From: DATBLE01 sp963837265
GTDB lineage: Bacteria > Actinomycetota > Thermoleophilia > Gaiellales > Gaiellaceae
Assembly (NCBI GenBank): GCA_963837265.1
Contig: CAWIMQ010000007.1
Location: 215,518 to 279,517, forward strand
Reading direction: 5' to 3'
Length of the DNA stretch: 64,000 nt
In this document: positions 1 to 8,043 of the stretch, piece after piece
Position numbering within the stretch: the first letter of the stretch is position 1
Layout of the letters: every line of letters begins with the position of its first letter
Program-made: the position numbers and the translations under genes
Notes under the pieces: model-generated
The model's database searches: none
The model's input: the letters and a program-made list of their open reading frames with translations, nothing else
What the model was told of the DNA's origin: nothing

Positions 1-1347
1 GTACCCGACCTCTGCGCCGGCCGCGATCGTGGTCTGCCACGCGACCGAGGCGCCGAACGTGCTCGCCGAGGTCGACCGCAGATCGAGGATCCGGAGCTGC
101 TGCCGAGCCGGCATCTGCACGGCCGCCGGCCGGGGGGGCACGCCTGCCGGCGAGAAGGAGGCGCAGTCGACCGAGCGGGCGTTCACGTCGCCCGCCGTCC
201 GGTGAAGGGCCTGGTAGGCGGCCTTGGGCGAGCCGTCGGGCCAGAAGACGCCGGACTGCCAGCCGGCGAGGTCGCGCTCGTCGAAGAGGTGGAAGTTGAA
301 GTACGCCCCGACGCCGGGCTGGCAGTAGGCGACCCGGATGGCGTCCGCCAGCTGCACCGGCTGGTCCAGCCCCGGGCCGACTCCCTGGTCGGTTGCCTCG
401 GCGGGCGACCACGACGGAACCGCCCGCTGGTCGGTCTCCGTGCCCGTGAAGAGGCCGGCCTTCGCCGGGTCCGGTGCGGTCTGGAAGCCCTGGGCCAGGT
501 ACCAGATCGTCGTCGAGCCCTGGCCCGGCAGCGGCTGCGGCGTCCCGCCGAACGCCGCGGCGAGCGTCTGCATCAGCGTCGAGTAGTCGCCGAGCGAGAT
601 CGCGGACGAGGCCGGATGCACGGCCCAGGGCCGCTCCTGCGAGCTCGTCGGATGCGGGATATAGCCGAGCGTGTCGAAGATCGGTCGAGTGCGGCCGCTC
701 GCCCGGTAGGCGGCGCCGAGCTTCGCGAGCCAGGCTGCAGGCGGATGCCAGTCGAGCGTGAACGCGCCGGGGATGTCGGAGCTCTTCGAGACCGCGACCG
801 CGATCACGTTCACGCCGGAACGGACGGCGTGCGCCTGGTCGTAGCAGGCGGCGAGCAGCGTCCCGTACTCGGTTGGAGCGAGGCTGGCCCCGCTCGGATC
901 GAACTGCGGTCTCCAGAACGTTCCGTCGTTGGGGTCGTTCCAGACCGCGACGTCGTCGATCTCGGGGTTGCGGCGGAGCAGGTCGGCGACGAACGAGCAG
1001 TACTGGCCCCGCGACTGGTCGGTTCGCGGCGCATCGGCCGCCTTGCCGTAGACGCTGACGACCACCCTGATCCCCCACGTTTCGAGGAGGAGGCGGCTGA
1101 TCGCCTGCTGGTAGGCGGCGGGGACCTGGGACTGGCCCGGCTTCCACTGGAGCGTGATCCGGATCGACCTCAGGCCGAGCGTGCGCGCGATCGCGGCAGT
1201 CTCCTGCGTGTTGCCCCAGAGCAGTGCGTCCTCGTCGGCGCCGACGAAGAAGCTCCGATCGGCGGCGGACGCCGAGCCTGCCTGGAAGGCGCACGCCAGC
1301 ACGCCGGCGAACACCAGCAGGAGAAGCCGACTGCGCAGACGAGTCAC
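1..1347 (-). CDS. Secreted glycoside-hydrolase-like protein, 3' end cut off by the window edge
   Basis: The frame is open from a GTG at 1347 to base 1, giving 449 codons without a stop, so the C-terminus lies outside the window. A GGGAGG Shine-Dalgarno sits just upstream of the GTG. Residues 1-29 form a typical Sec signal peptide (basic start, Leu/Val/Ala core, SASAA cleavage region), so the protein is exported. The body looks like a TIM-barrel hydrolase of the cellulase/GH39-like type: an RITLQWKPG strand, then VAVWNDPND at about residues 133-141, in the place where clan-A enzymes carry WNEP with the acid/base Glu, and later YFNFHLFDERD. Asp replaces the expected Glu, so activity is uncertain. 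Substrate unknown; fold assignment is by motif only. Confidence 0.75.
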   Translation of the reverse strand, partial: MTRLRSRLLLLVFAGVLACAFQAGSASAADRSFFVGADEDALLWGNTQETAAIARTLGLRSIRITLQWKPGQSQVPAAYQQAISRLLLETWGIRVVVSVYGKAADAPRTDQSRGQYCSFVADLLRRNPEIDDVAVWNDPNDGTFWRPQFDPSGASLAPTEYGTLLAACYDQAHAVRSGVNVIAVAVSKSSDIPGAFTLDWHPPAAWLAKLGAAYRASGRTRPIFDTLGYIPHPTSSQERPWAVHPASSAISLGDYSTLMQTLAAAFGGTPQPLPGQGSTTIWYLAQGFQTAPDPAKAGLFTGTETDQRAVPSWSPAEATDQGVGPGLDQPVQLADAIRVAYCQPGVGAYFNFHLFDERDLAGWQSGVFWPDGSPKAAYQALHRTAGDVNARSVDCASFSPAGVPPRPAAVQMPARQQLRILDLRSTSASTFGASVAWQTTIAAGAEVGY

Positions 1348-1457
1348 TACCTCCCGTCATCGGCAGGAGCCGGGCCGGGCAAGAGGGGGCCCGCCGTCCC
1401 TGCGTTAGCCCGCCGGCCGTTGCAATGCGGACGGAAACGTCGTAGGGTCGTGGCGGG

Positions 1458-2018
1458 TTGAGGAAAGGGGTCGTCCTCATCACGATGATCGCGTGTGGCG
1501 CGACGCTCTCCGGCTGCGGCGGATCGGCTGCGGAGAAGCGGACGGCCCCGCCGCCGACCCGGTTCGAGCAGCACGGCTTCCAGATCACCTTCGACTACCC
1601 GCAGGCGATGAAGAGCACGACCAAGCTCGTCTTCGGAGCCACCGCCGGGTCCACGGACACCGGCCGCGCCGCTGTCGGGATCGACCGCGACAACGTCATT
1701 CTCGTCACGCGCTACGACCTGCGCCGGCCGGTCACGGGCGCGAACATCGGCGCGGTCAAGCCGGAGGTCGACGGTGTGATCCGGAGGCTCGTCGGCCATC
1801 CGGTCGACGGTGCCCGCATGGACGCGGGGGGGCTGCCCGGCTACAGGTACCGCGTCGCGCTCGGCGCCCCGGAGGGCGGGGTCAGCAGGCTATTCGTCCT
1901 GTTCGACCGGAAGGTCGAGTACTTCTTCAACTGTCAGTCGACGCCCGAGTCGCGAGCGACGATCGACAATGCCTGCAACCTCGCGCTGAGAACGCTCCAA
2001 CCGCTGAAGCCGCTGTAG
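1458..2018 (+). CDS. Putative lipoprotein of unknown function
   Basis: A 186-residue protein that probably starts at TTG 1458. It has a short signal peptide ending in the lipobox LSGC, so Cys20 should be lipidated and the protein anchored outside the membrane. The mature part (about 165 residues) has a segment FEQHGFQITFDYPQAMK resembling small actinobacterial lipoproteins (PsbP/DUF1795-like) and two later cysteines, in FFNCQ and NACNL, that could form a disulfide. A -10-like TAGGGT at 1443-1448 lies 9 bases before the start, suggesting a very short or absent leader. It is transcribed divergently from the hydrolase-like gene. Function unknown. Confidence 0.7.
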   Translation: MRKGVVLITMIACGATLSGCGGSAAEKRTAPPPTRFEQHGFQITFDYPQAMKSTTKLVFGATAGSTDTGRAAVGIDRDNVILVTRYDLRRPVTGANIGAVKPEVDGVIRRLVGHPVDGARMDAGGLPGYRYRVALGAPEGGVSRLFVLFDRKVEYFFNCQSTPESRATIDNACNLALRTLQPLKPL

Positions 2019-2145
2019 ACGGCTTGCACCGAGATCATCCAGGCGTGGCAGCTCTCGCCGCCGCGCCCGACATGGCGGCGCGGCCCCGAGCCGCCTGCAG
2101 CCGACGGGCGACGCGAGCGAAGGGAGTGAGCGGAGGAGGGGGGCA

Positions 2146-2172
2146 CGCGGGGGGACCAGGGGTTCCCCCGCG
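2146..2172. terminator. Inverted repeat between convergent genes, possible bidirectional terminator
   Basis: CGCGGGGG (2146-2153) and CCCCCGCG (2165-2172) form a perfect 8-bp GC-only stem with an 11-base loop. It sits between the lipoprotein gene (stop 2018) and the convergent gene whose stop is at 2176. There is no U tract, so an intrinsic terminator is only suggested. Confidence 0.4.
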
Positions 2173-2175
2173 AAT

Positions 2176-2484
2176 CTAGTCGCCCCAGTCGAAGTCGCGG
2201 GAGCGGCCCCAGAGGCCGTCCTCGGCCGCGGGAATCTCGTCGAGCGTGTCCTCGCCCGGCCACGGCTGCCTCACCGCGGCCATCGCGACCGCCGGCTCCG
2301 TACCGCCCAGCGTCTCCTCCAGCCTGGCCTGCTCCTCTGACTTGAAGAGCGGATGGTTGTCGAACGGGTCGTCGATCTCGTAGCCCGAGATCGGCATCGC
2401 CCGCTCGAGTTCCGAGTTGCGCCGCTTGAGCTCGAGGTGCTCCTGGATCACCTGGCTGAAGAGCGACGGCGTTTCGACGGGCAT
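2176..2484 (-). CDS. Conserved small hypothetical protein, 102 aa
   Basis: A soluble, acidic 102-residue protein with no signal peptide or membrane segment. It opens with a helical stretch (LFSQVIQEHLELKRRNSELE) that could form a coiled coil, followed by a proline- and acid-rich tail ending in RDFDWGD. The start ATG is preceded by an excellent ribosome site (ACGGAGGT), and a TACAAT -10 box lies about 37 bases further up, so it is very likely a real gene. It faces away from the small basic gene at 2604. I do not recognise a family; the helix followed by a disordered tail suggests a protein-binding role, but that is speculation. Confidence 0.7.
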   Translation of the reverse strand: MPVETPSLFSQVIQEHLELKRRNSELERAMPISGYEIDDPFDNHPLFKSEEQARLEETLGGTEPAVAMAAVRQPWPGEDTLDEIPAAEDGLWGRSRDFDWGD

Positions 2485-2520
2485 TCAGACCTCCGTGTGC
2501 GGGGCTCGTACTCGCATCGG

Positions 2521-2526
2521 ATTGTA
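2521..2526 (-). promoter_or_regulatory. -10 box for the 102-aa gene
   Basis: On the minus strand this reads TACAAT, close to the sigma-70 -10 consensus, about 37 bases before the ATG at 2484. No convincing -35 hexamer is visible. The 119-bp divergent region (2485-2603) also has to hold the promoter of the plus-strand gene at 2604. Confidence 0.4.
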
Positions 2527-2603
2527 ACGGAATTGTGAGGAAGCGTTAGGACTACACGGAGGTAAGCACGCGAACGGCCGCGTCCGTATGTGAGGATGCA
2601 CCC

Positions 2604-2795
2604 GTGCCGAGACTGCGCCGAACTGCAGGCCCGATCGGTCTGGCGTTGACCGCGTACGACATCTGGAAGCGGCTTTCGCCGCGGCAGCGGCGCCTCCTCG
2701 TGCGGGGAGCCAGGCGCTACGGGCCTGCGATCGCCGCCCAGGCCGTGCGCTCGGCGAAGGCAGCGGCCGCCACGCGGCGCAGAAGCCCCGGCTAG
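2604..2795 (+). CDS. Small basic protein, 63 aa, unknown function
   Basis: Starts at GTG 2604 and encodes a very basic protein. A moderately hydrophobic N-terminal segment (GPIGLALTAYDIWKRL) is followed by an Arg-rich helix (SPRQRRLLVRGARRYGPAIA) and an Ala/Arg tail. It could be a small nucleic-acid-binding or membrane-associated peptide; no family is recognised. Its stop codon overlaps the last bases of the convergent sucA gene (2792-2795). The regular amphipathic pattern and isolated position after a divergent promoter region favour a real gene, but the evidence is modest. Confidence 0.5.
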   Translation: MPRLRRTAGPIGLALTAYDIWKRLSPRQRRLLVRGARRYGPAIAAQAVRSAKAAAATRRRSPG

Positions 2796-5590
2796 AGCGA
2801 CAGAGCCGCGCGAGCGATCCGGTCTTGCTCGCGCAGATGGGCTGTCGGATAGCCCTCGCTCGGGCTGGCCTTCCAGGGACGACCCACGTACCGGAGCCTG
2901 GCGCCCTCGGGCAGCGCCTCCTCCAGGCGATGGCGAATCGAGCGCCAGGCACCCATGTTCTGGGGCTCCTCCTGGGCCCAGACGATCTCCTCGAGATGCG
3001 GGTACGACGCCGCCAGGGCGGCGGTCCGCTTCGAGGGGAACGGGTACAGCTGCTCGACCCGCGCGACGGCCACCGCGCCGGCGCCCGGACGGAGCTCGTG
3101 GCCTGCGATGTCGTAGTAGACCTTGCCCGTGCAGAGAACGAGCCGCCGGACGCGCTCCCTGCCAGCGCCGGCGTCGTCGAGCACGGGCTCGAACGAGCCC
3201 TCCGCGAGGTCGGCCAGCGCCGATGCGGCCTCGCGCAGCCGGAGGAGCCCCTTCGGCGTCATCACCACGAGCGGCCGCGCGACCGGGTCCAGCGCCTGCC
3301 GGCGCAGCAGGTGGAAGTACTGGGCGGCGGTCGACGGGTTGGCGACGCGGATGTTGTCCTGCGCGGTGGACTGGAGAAAGCGCTCGAGGCGGGCGCTGGA
3401 GTGCTCCGGGCCGTTTCCCTCGTAGCCGTGCGGGAGGAGGAAGGTCAGGCGAAGGGTCTCGCCCCACTTCGAGAGCCCGGCGAAGACGAACTGGTCGAGA
3501 ATCACCTGCGCCCCGTTCACGAAGTCGCCGAACTGCGCCTCCCAGAGGACGAGCGCCTCGGGCGCGGCGACCGAGTAGCCGTACTCGAAGCCGACGGCCG
3601 CGTACTCGGAGAGCGTCGAGTTGTGCACCTCGAACGAGGCGGTCGCGCCCTCGACGTTCTGGATCGGCGCATAACGCTCGCCGGTGCCGGCGTCGTGGAG
3701 GACGAGGTGGCGGTGCGAGAACGTCCCTCGCTCGGTGTCCTGGCCGGTGAGGCGTACCGGGATGCCCTCGGCCAGCAGGCTTGCGAACGCGAGCGCCTCG
3801 GCCTGGCCCCAGTCGATCCCGCCCTCGTCGAGCGCCGCCCGGCGCCGCTCGAGCTGGCGGGCCAGCTTCGGATGGACGGTGAAGTGGTCGGGAACGGAGA
3901 GGAGCGCGCGCTCGAGCACGCGCAACCGCCCGGCCGGGACGGCGGTGACGATCGTGCTCGAGCGGCGCCCCGGCGGGGGGCGACGTTCCGGGGCCGGCCC
4001 TGCGCCGACGAAGCTCTCCTTCAACCGCTGGTGGGCGTCCCTGAGCGCCTTCTCGGCCCGAGCCTCGAGGCCCTGCGCCTCGTCCGCGGTGATCGTCCCC
4101 TCCTCCACCAACCGGGCCGCGAACTGCTCGCGGACGGTCGGATGCTCGGCGATCCGCTGCGCCATCAGCGGCTGCGTGTACCCCGGCTCGTCCTGCTCGT
4201 TGTGACCGAACCGGCGGTAGCCGACCAGGTCGACGACGACGTCGTGCCCGAACCGGCGCCGGAACGCGAGCGCGAGCCGGATCGCCGACACGGCCGCCTC
4301 GGGGTCGTCGGCGTTGACGTGGATGATCGGGATGTCGAAGCCTTTCGCCAGGTCGCTCGAGTAACGGGTGGAGCGGCCCTCGGCCGGATCCGTGGTGAAG
4401 CCGATCTGGTTGTTCGCGATCAGGTGGAGCGTCCCGCCGGTCGAGTAGCCGCCGAGCCCCTCGAGGTTGAGCGTCTCGGCGACGACGCCCTGCCCGGCGA
4501 AGGAGGCGTCGCCGTGGATCAGGATCGGCAGCGCGACGCCCGGGTCGTGGACGCCGGATCGCGTCGAGCGGTCGGTCTGCTCGGCGCGGGTGCGGCCCTC
4601 GACCACGGGGTCGACGGCCTCCAGGTGGCTCGGGTTCGCGCAGAGGGTGACCGAGATCTCGCCGGCGGCCGTCTTGCGGGTGCCTGCTGCCCCCAGGTGG
4701 TACTTGACGTCGCCGGAGCCGCCCTCCGAGCCCGAGACGATCGCCTCGATCGTCCGCTCGCCCTCGAATTCCCGCAGGATCGCCTCGTAAGGCTGACCGA
4801 TCGTGTGGGCGAGAACGCTCAGGCGACCACGGTGCGCCATTCCCAGCACGACCTCGTGGGCGCCGTCGTCGGCGCCGTGCTCGACCGCCTCGTCGAGCAT
4901 CGGCACCAGCACGTCGAGACCCTCGAGCGAGAACTGCTTCTGGCCGAGGAACGCCCGCCGGAGGTAGCGCTCGAACCCCTCCACCTCCGAGAGCCGCTCG
5001 AGCAGCTTGCGCTTCTCGTCCGCGGACAGCGGCCGGCGATAGCGCCCCGACTCGATCGCCTGGCGCAGCCACACCCGCCGCTCGTGCTCGGCGATGTGCT
5101 CGATCTCGTAGGCCATCGTCCCGCAGTAGGTCTCGTGCAGGCGTGGAAGCGCGTCGGCGAGCGTCTCGGCGGGGACGGACAGGCGGAGGAGCGACGCCGG
5201 GATCTGCGCCTGGAGCTCGGGCGTCAGCCTGGGGACGAGGCGCTCCGGCTCGAGCGCGGGGTCGCCCACGGGCTCTGAGCCGAGGGGGTCGAGGCGCGCG
5301 GCGAGATGGCCGTGCATGCGGTACGCCTTGACGAGCGCCATCGCGGCGGCAACGCCGCCGAGGAGCCTGCGGTCGGGGGCAGCGGCCGCCGGCGGCCCGG
5401 CCCCGTTTCCGTTCCCTTGCCGCTCGAGCCGCTCGAGCAGGCGTGCCAGACCGGGCAGGCCGGCGAGGACGTCGCTTCTCCCGCTCTCGAACAGCGAGCG
5501 CCACTCGGACGGGACCGAGTCCGGGTTCTCGAGATACTGCTCGAGGATCTCGTTCGCATACCCCGCGTTCAGCGCGTCGACGCCGGCCAT
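2792..5590 (-). CDS. sucA: 2-oxoglutarate dehydrogenase E1 component
   Basis: Thiamine-diphosphate-dependent decarboxylase of the TCA cycle that passes succinyl groups to the lipoyl E2 subunit. The 932 residues match the usual E1o length. The N-terminal helix (NAGYANEILEQYLENPDSVP) is the family's E2-binding segment, and GMAHRGRLSVLAH, the TPP/Mg motif GDASFAGQGVVAE and NNQIGFTT are all present. It is E1 only: the E2-E1 fusion (Kgd) of mycobacteria and corynebacteria is not seen here, and no E2 or E3 gene is adjacent. No Shine-Dalgarno precedes the ATG at 5590; instead a TGCTACAAC extended -10 lies 6 bases upstream, suggesting a leaderless message. Confidence 0.97.
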   Translation of the reverse strand: MAGVDALNAGYANEILEQYLENPDSVPSEWRSLFESGRSDVLAGLPGLARLLERLERQGNGNGAGPPAAAAPDRRLLGGVAAAMALVKAYRMHGHLAARLDPLGSEPVGDPALEPERLVPRLTPELQAQIPASLLRLSVPAETLADALPRLHETYCGTMAYEIEHIAEHERRVWLRQAIESGRYRRPLSADEKRKLLERLSEVEGFERYLRRAFLGQKQFSLEGLDVLVPMLDEAVEHGADDGAHEVVLGMAHRGRLSVLAHTIGQPYEAILREFEGERTIEAIVSGSEGGSGDVKYHLGAAGTRKTAAGEISVTLCANPSHLEAVDPVVEGRTRAEQTDRSTRSGVHDPGVALPILIHGDASFAGQGVVAETLNLEGLGGYSTGGTLHLIANNQIGFTTDPAEGRSTRYSSDLAKGFDIPIIHVNADDPEAAVSAIRLALAFRRRFGHDVVVDLVGYRRFGHNEQDEPGYTQPLMAQRIAEHPTVREQFAARLVEEGTITADEAQGLEARAEKALRDAHQRLKESFVGAGPAPERRPPPGRRSSTIVTAVPAGRLRVLERALLSVPDHFTVHPKLARQLERRRAALDEGGIDWGQAEALAFASLLAEGIPVRLTGQDTERGTFSHRHLVLHDAGTGERYAPIQNVEGATASFEVHNSTLSEYAAVGFEYGYSVAAPEALVLWEAQFGDFVNGAQVILDQFVFAGLSKWGETLRLTFLLPHGYEGNGPEHSSARLERFLQSTAQDNIRVANPSTAAQYFHLLRRQALDPVARPLVVMTPKGLLRLREAASALADLAEGSFEPVLDDAGAGRERVRRLVLCTGKVYYDIAGHELRPGAGAVAVARVEQLYPFPSKRTAALAASYPHLEEIVWAQEEPQNMGAWRSIRHRLEEALPEGARLRYVGRPWKASPSEGYPTAHLREQDRIARAALSL

Positions 5591-5596
5591 ACGGGT

Positions 5597-5602
5597 GTTG
5601 TA
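5597..5602 (-). promoter_or_regulatory. Extended -10 box of sucA, probably leaderless
   Basis: On the minus strand this reads TACAAC, preceded by TGC, and ends exactly 6 bases before the sucA ATG. That places the transcription start at or next to the A of the start codon. No Shine-Dalgarno is present. No clear -35 is seen. Confidence 0.4.
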
Positions 5603-5621
5603 GCAGCGCCGAGGCGGGCTG

Positions 5622-5921
5622 CTAGAAGAGCGGTCGCCGCGTGACCACGGCGATGGCCATTCCGAGCACCCAGCACACGCCGGCGATCGCCACCGCGGCC
5701 GCGGCGAGCCTCCGGTGGCGTCCGCCGATGCCCGCCGCGGTGAGTGCCAGCGCGACGGCGGCCACGCCGATCCGAATCGGCCGCATCTCGATGTTCGTGC
5801 CGGACACGCTCAGGTTCAGATCAGTCGCGCCGAGTAGCGCGACGAAGATCGCGGTCGCCGACATCAGGCCGGCGAGGGTGTCGAGCCCCTCCCGCCGGCG
5901 CGCCGCCTCGGGAGCGATCAC
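5622..5921 (-). CDS. Small integral membrane protein, 99 aa
   Basis: The chosen start is GTG 5921, which overlaps the TGA of the preceding gene (GTGA), so translation should be coupled. The 99 residues hold about three hydrophobic segments: LMSATAIFVALLGATDLNL, IRIGVAAVALALTAAGI and LAAAAVAIAGVCWVLGMAIAVV. The short loops between them are basic (GGRHRRL). No catalytic motif is visible and I do not recognise the family. With the 84-residue membrane protein upstream it forms a two-gene unit, probably a small hetero-complex, lying 44 bp after the end of the ABC permease of the RiPP cluster. Confidence 0.6.
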   Translation of the reverse strand: MIAPEAARRREGLDTLAGLMSATAIFVALLGATDLNLSVSGTNIEMRPIRIGVAAVALALTAAGIGGRHRRLAAAAVAIAGVCWVLGMAIAVVTRRPLF

Positions 5922-6172
5922 CGCTCCACCTCGGAGTGGGCGATCCTCCGCCGGTAGCCACGCGACGGCGTCCCGTGCGGGCCGCGCCCCGGCCGCCGCG
6001 GCCGGAGCCGCGAGAACCGCCAGCCCGGCCTCGGGTCGATCTCGATCGTCACCGGCCGAAGCGCCGGCTCGAGCGGTCTCGGCTCCTTCCGGATCGCCCA
6101 CCAGACCACCAGGCAGAGGTAGACAACCGGGATCTTGAGGATGACGAGCATCCAGATCAGCTCCCAGGTCAT
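5918..6172 (-). CDS. Small membrane-anchored protein, 84 aa
   Basis: One N-terminal transmembrane helix (LIWMLVILKIPVVYLCLVVWWAI) is followed by a cytoplasmic tail of about 55 residues rich in Arg and Pro (EIDPRPGWRFSRLRPRRPGR). The ATG at 6172 starts only 44 bases after the permease stop, so it could be on the same transcript as the RiPP cluster. Its stop overlaps the start of the 99-residue membrane protein. No known family is recognised; the positive tail after a single helix suggests a membrane anchor or assembly factor, which is speculation. Confidence 0.6.
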   Translation of the reverse strand: MTWELIWMLVILKIPVVYLCLVVWWAIRKEPRPLEPALRPVTIEIDPRPGWRFSRLRPRRPGRGPHGTPSRGYRRRIAHSEVER

Positions 6173-6215
6173 TGCGGCATTCTAGGCAATTCCGACCATG
6201 CCGTCGCCGGCGGGG

Positions 6216-6944
6216 TCAGCGGTACCGTCTCCCCTCGTCGCGGCGGTATGCCCAGGCGGCAACTGCTGAGAAGGCGACAACCCAGGCAGCGAGGGAGAGC
6301 CAGTCGCGGGGCTTCCAGAGATGCCCCTGCGCCGCCCCCCGCAGGACCTCTGCGAACGGGCGCGCCGGTACGTAGGGGGACACTGCGCGGACCGACTCGG
6401 GCAAGCGCTCGGGTGTGGTCCAGAGCGCACCCAGAAACGAGAGCACGAGGTAGAGCAGGTTCGCGACGGGGAGAGCGGCCCGAGGCGACACGAGGTAGCC
6501 GAGCGAGACCCCGAGGAGCGAGAACGGGATCGCCCCGAACGCGAGCGCGACCGCCAGGGCAACCCAGCGAGTGGCCGAGAGGCGTGCGTCCGTCGTCGCG
6601 ACCGCGACCACGGCGACGAGCGCGGCCGAGGCAAGTCCGAAGACCCCCGCCGAGAGGACGCGCGCGGCAAACCGCGTTCGCAGCCGGAGCGGCAGGGTGC
6701 GAAGGAAGCGCTCCCAGGGCGATTCTCGCTCGGCCGCGATGCCGACGCCGAACTGGAAGAAGGCCACCGCGAGCACGGCGAAGCCGGTGAAGGAGGCCAG
6801 GAGCAGGTCGGCGTCGACGCCGGGACGCGGAGCGACGAAGAGCAGGAAGAACAGGGCGGGGAAGGCGAGCGTCGGGACGCTGAAGGCCGGATACCGGAGA
6901 AGCTCGAGCGTCGCCATCCGGGCGTGGAGGAGCACCAGCCTCAC
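6216..6944 (-). CDS. ABC-2 type exporter permease of the RiPP cluster
   Basis: A 242-residue membrane protein with about six hydrophobic segments. The layout is that of ABC-2 permeases: an N-terminal cytoplasmic stretch, a helix near PTLAFPALFFLLFVA, the conserved GVGIAAERESPWERFLRTLP cytoplasmic loop, then four further helices. Its ATG overlaps the last bases of the ATPase gene (ATGA). As the last of the coupled RiPP genes it should pair with that ATPase to export the mature peptide or give self-protection, like SagH/SagI. Only one permease gene is present where the streptococcal sag locus has two, so a homodimer is likely. Confidence 0.85.
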   Translation of the reverse strand: MRLVLLHARMATLELLRYPAFSVPTLAFPALFFLLFVAPRPGVDADLLLASFTGFAVLAVAFFQFGVGIAAERESPWERFLRTLPLRLRTRFAARVLSAGVFGLASAALVAVVAVATTDARLSATRWVALAVALAFGAIPFSLLGVSLGYLVSPRAALPVANLLYLVLSFLGALWTTPERLPESVRAVSPYVPARPFAEVLRGAAQGHLWKPRDWLSLAAWVVAFSAVAAWAYRRDEGRRYR

Positions 6945-7648
6945 GGCGCGGCCTCCGTGAGCGCGAGGAATGCCTCTTCCAGATCGGCCGTCCGCGTCCG
7001 GTCGGCGAGCTCGGAAGGGCTGCCCTCGGCGACGACCGCGCCTCTCGAGAGGACGACGACCCGCGAAGCAAGTCGCTCCGCCTCCTCGAGATGGTGCGTC
7101 GTCAGCAGAACCGTTCCTCCCTGTCCGGCGTACGCGGCGACTTCGCGCCAGACGCTCCGGCGGACGTCGGCGTCGAGGCCGGCGGTCGGCTCGTCGAGGA
7201 AGACGGCGCGCGGGCGCGGGGCGAAGGCGAGCGCGACGGAGAGGCGGCGGCGCTCTCCTCCCGACAGCCCGCCGGCCTGACGCCGCGCGAGCGCCGACAG
7301 CCCGAATCGATCGAGCACCTCGCGGGCCGGCAGCGGCTCCTCGAAGTGCCCACGCACGAGGTCGACGATCTCGCCCACCGTCAACGTCGGCGGAAAGCCG
7401 ACCTCCTGCGGGGTGACTCCGATCCGGCTGCGTGCAGCGAGCCTGCGCGGGTCGCGCCCGAACACCTCTGCGCGGCCCTCGTCGGGGCGCCGTAGCCCCA
7501 GCAGGATCGAAAGAGCCGTCGTCTTGCCGGCCCCGTTCGGGCCCAGAAGCGCGACCACCTCGCCCGGCCGCACGGCCACGTCGACCCGATCGAGTGCGAC
7601 CGCCGCCCCGAACCGCTTCGTCACGGCGTGCAGCGCGGCGGCAATCAC
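6941..7648 (-). CDS. ABC exporter ATP-binding protein of the RiPP cluster
   Basis: A 235-residue ATPase with Walker A LLGPNGAGKTT (residues 34-44), a Q-loop at TPQEVG, signature LSGGERRR (128-135), Walker B AVFLDEP (148-154) and the switch His in LTTHH. It belongs to the drug/bacteriocin exporter class that works with ABC-2 permeases. I chose GTG 7648 because it forms a GTGA overlap with the upstream protease gene and places the first beta-strand right after the start. It sits where SagG sits in the streptolysin-S locus, and its likely cargo is the modified peptide encoded at 11335-11487. Confidence 0.9.
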   Translation of the reverse strand: MIAAALHAVTKRFGAAVALDRVDVAVRPGEVVALLGPNGAGKTTALSILLGLRRPDEGRAEVFGRDPRRLAARSRIGVTPQEVGFPPTLTVGEIVDLVRGHFEEPLPAREVLDRFGLSALARRQAGGLSGGERRRLSVALAFAPRPRAVFLDEPTAGLDADVRRSVWREVAAYAGQGGTVLLTTHHLEEAERLASRVVVLSRGAVVAEGSPSELADRTRTADLEEAFLALTEAAP

Positions 7649-8043
7649 GCGGGCGGGCGAGGAAGCCGCGCCTGCACGGCGAGATCGACGAGGAGGTTGT
7701 AGGTCACATGGGCGAGGATCGCGGCCGCGAGACCGCCGCACAGAAACGCGCCTCCGAAGCCCCCTCCCGTGGCCAGGTGCACGATGCTCCTGCGGCCGTG
7801 CGACCGGTGATGCGAGGCGGCGAAGCCGGCGCAGGTGACGGCCAGCGCGCCGAGCGAGCCGAAGACGGGAACGAGCGCTGCGAGAGCGACGCCCCGCCAC
7901 AGGATCTCCTCGTAAGCGGCCGCGGCGGCCAGGTATGCAGCCCGTGCAACGAGGACGCGCCTTCCCCGGGGCGGGAGCCGCACCGCCGGCGCGGCATGCG
8001 CGAGCAGGACGAAGAGGCCGATCCCGACAGCCGGCCCGGTCAC
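7645..8043 (-). CDS. CPBP (CAAX/SagE-type) intramembrane protease
   Basis: A membrane protein with the three CPBP motifs: EEILWRG (Glu45, Glu46 and Arg50), the His pair in GFAASHHRS (about 78-79) and AHVTYN (His112 and Asn116). In RiPP loci of the sag type the equivalent protein (SagE) is thought to remove the leader peptide or give immunity. GTG 8043 is the first standard start. However, the same frame stays open up to about 8145 and encodes another hydrophobic helix (LIKGRLLLWGTAFVAAGAAG), so a CTG start directly after the sagB-like stop may be the real one. The protein would then be 166 residues, closer to family length. It overlaps the ATPase gene by 4 bases. Confidence 0.82.
   Translation of the reverse strand: MTGPAVGIGLFVLLAHAAPAVRLPPRGRRVLVARAAYLAAAAAYEEILWRGVALAALVPVFGSLGALAVTCAGFAASHHRSHGRRSIVHLATGGGFGGAFLCGGLAAAILAHVTYNLLVDLAVQARLPRPPA

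Noticed and set aside
2825..5278. Long plus-strand frame opposite sucA
   Set aside because: Antisense shadow caused by high GC and codon structure; no recognisable domain, no ribosome site.
2448..5504. Long arginine-rich frame covering sucA on the same strand
   Set aside because: It is an out-of-frame shadow of sucA with low-complexity Arg/Ala/Gly content and no domain; the sucA frame has all TPP-enzyme motifs.
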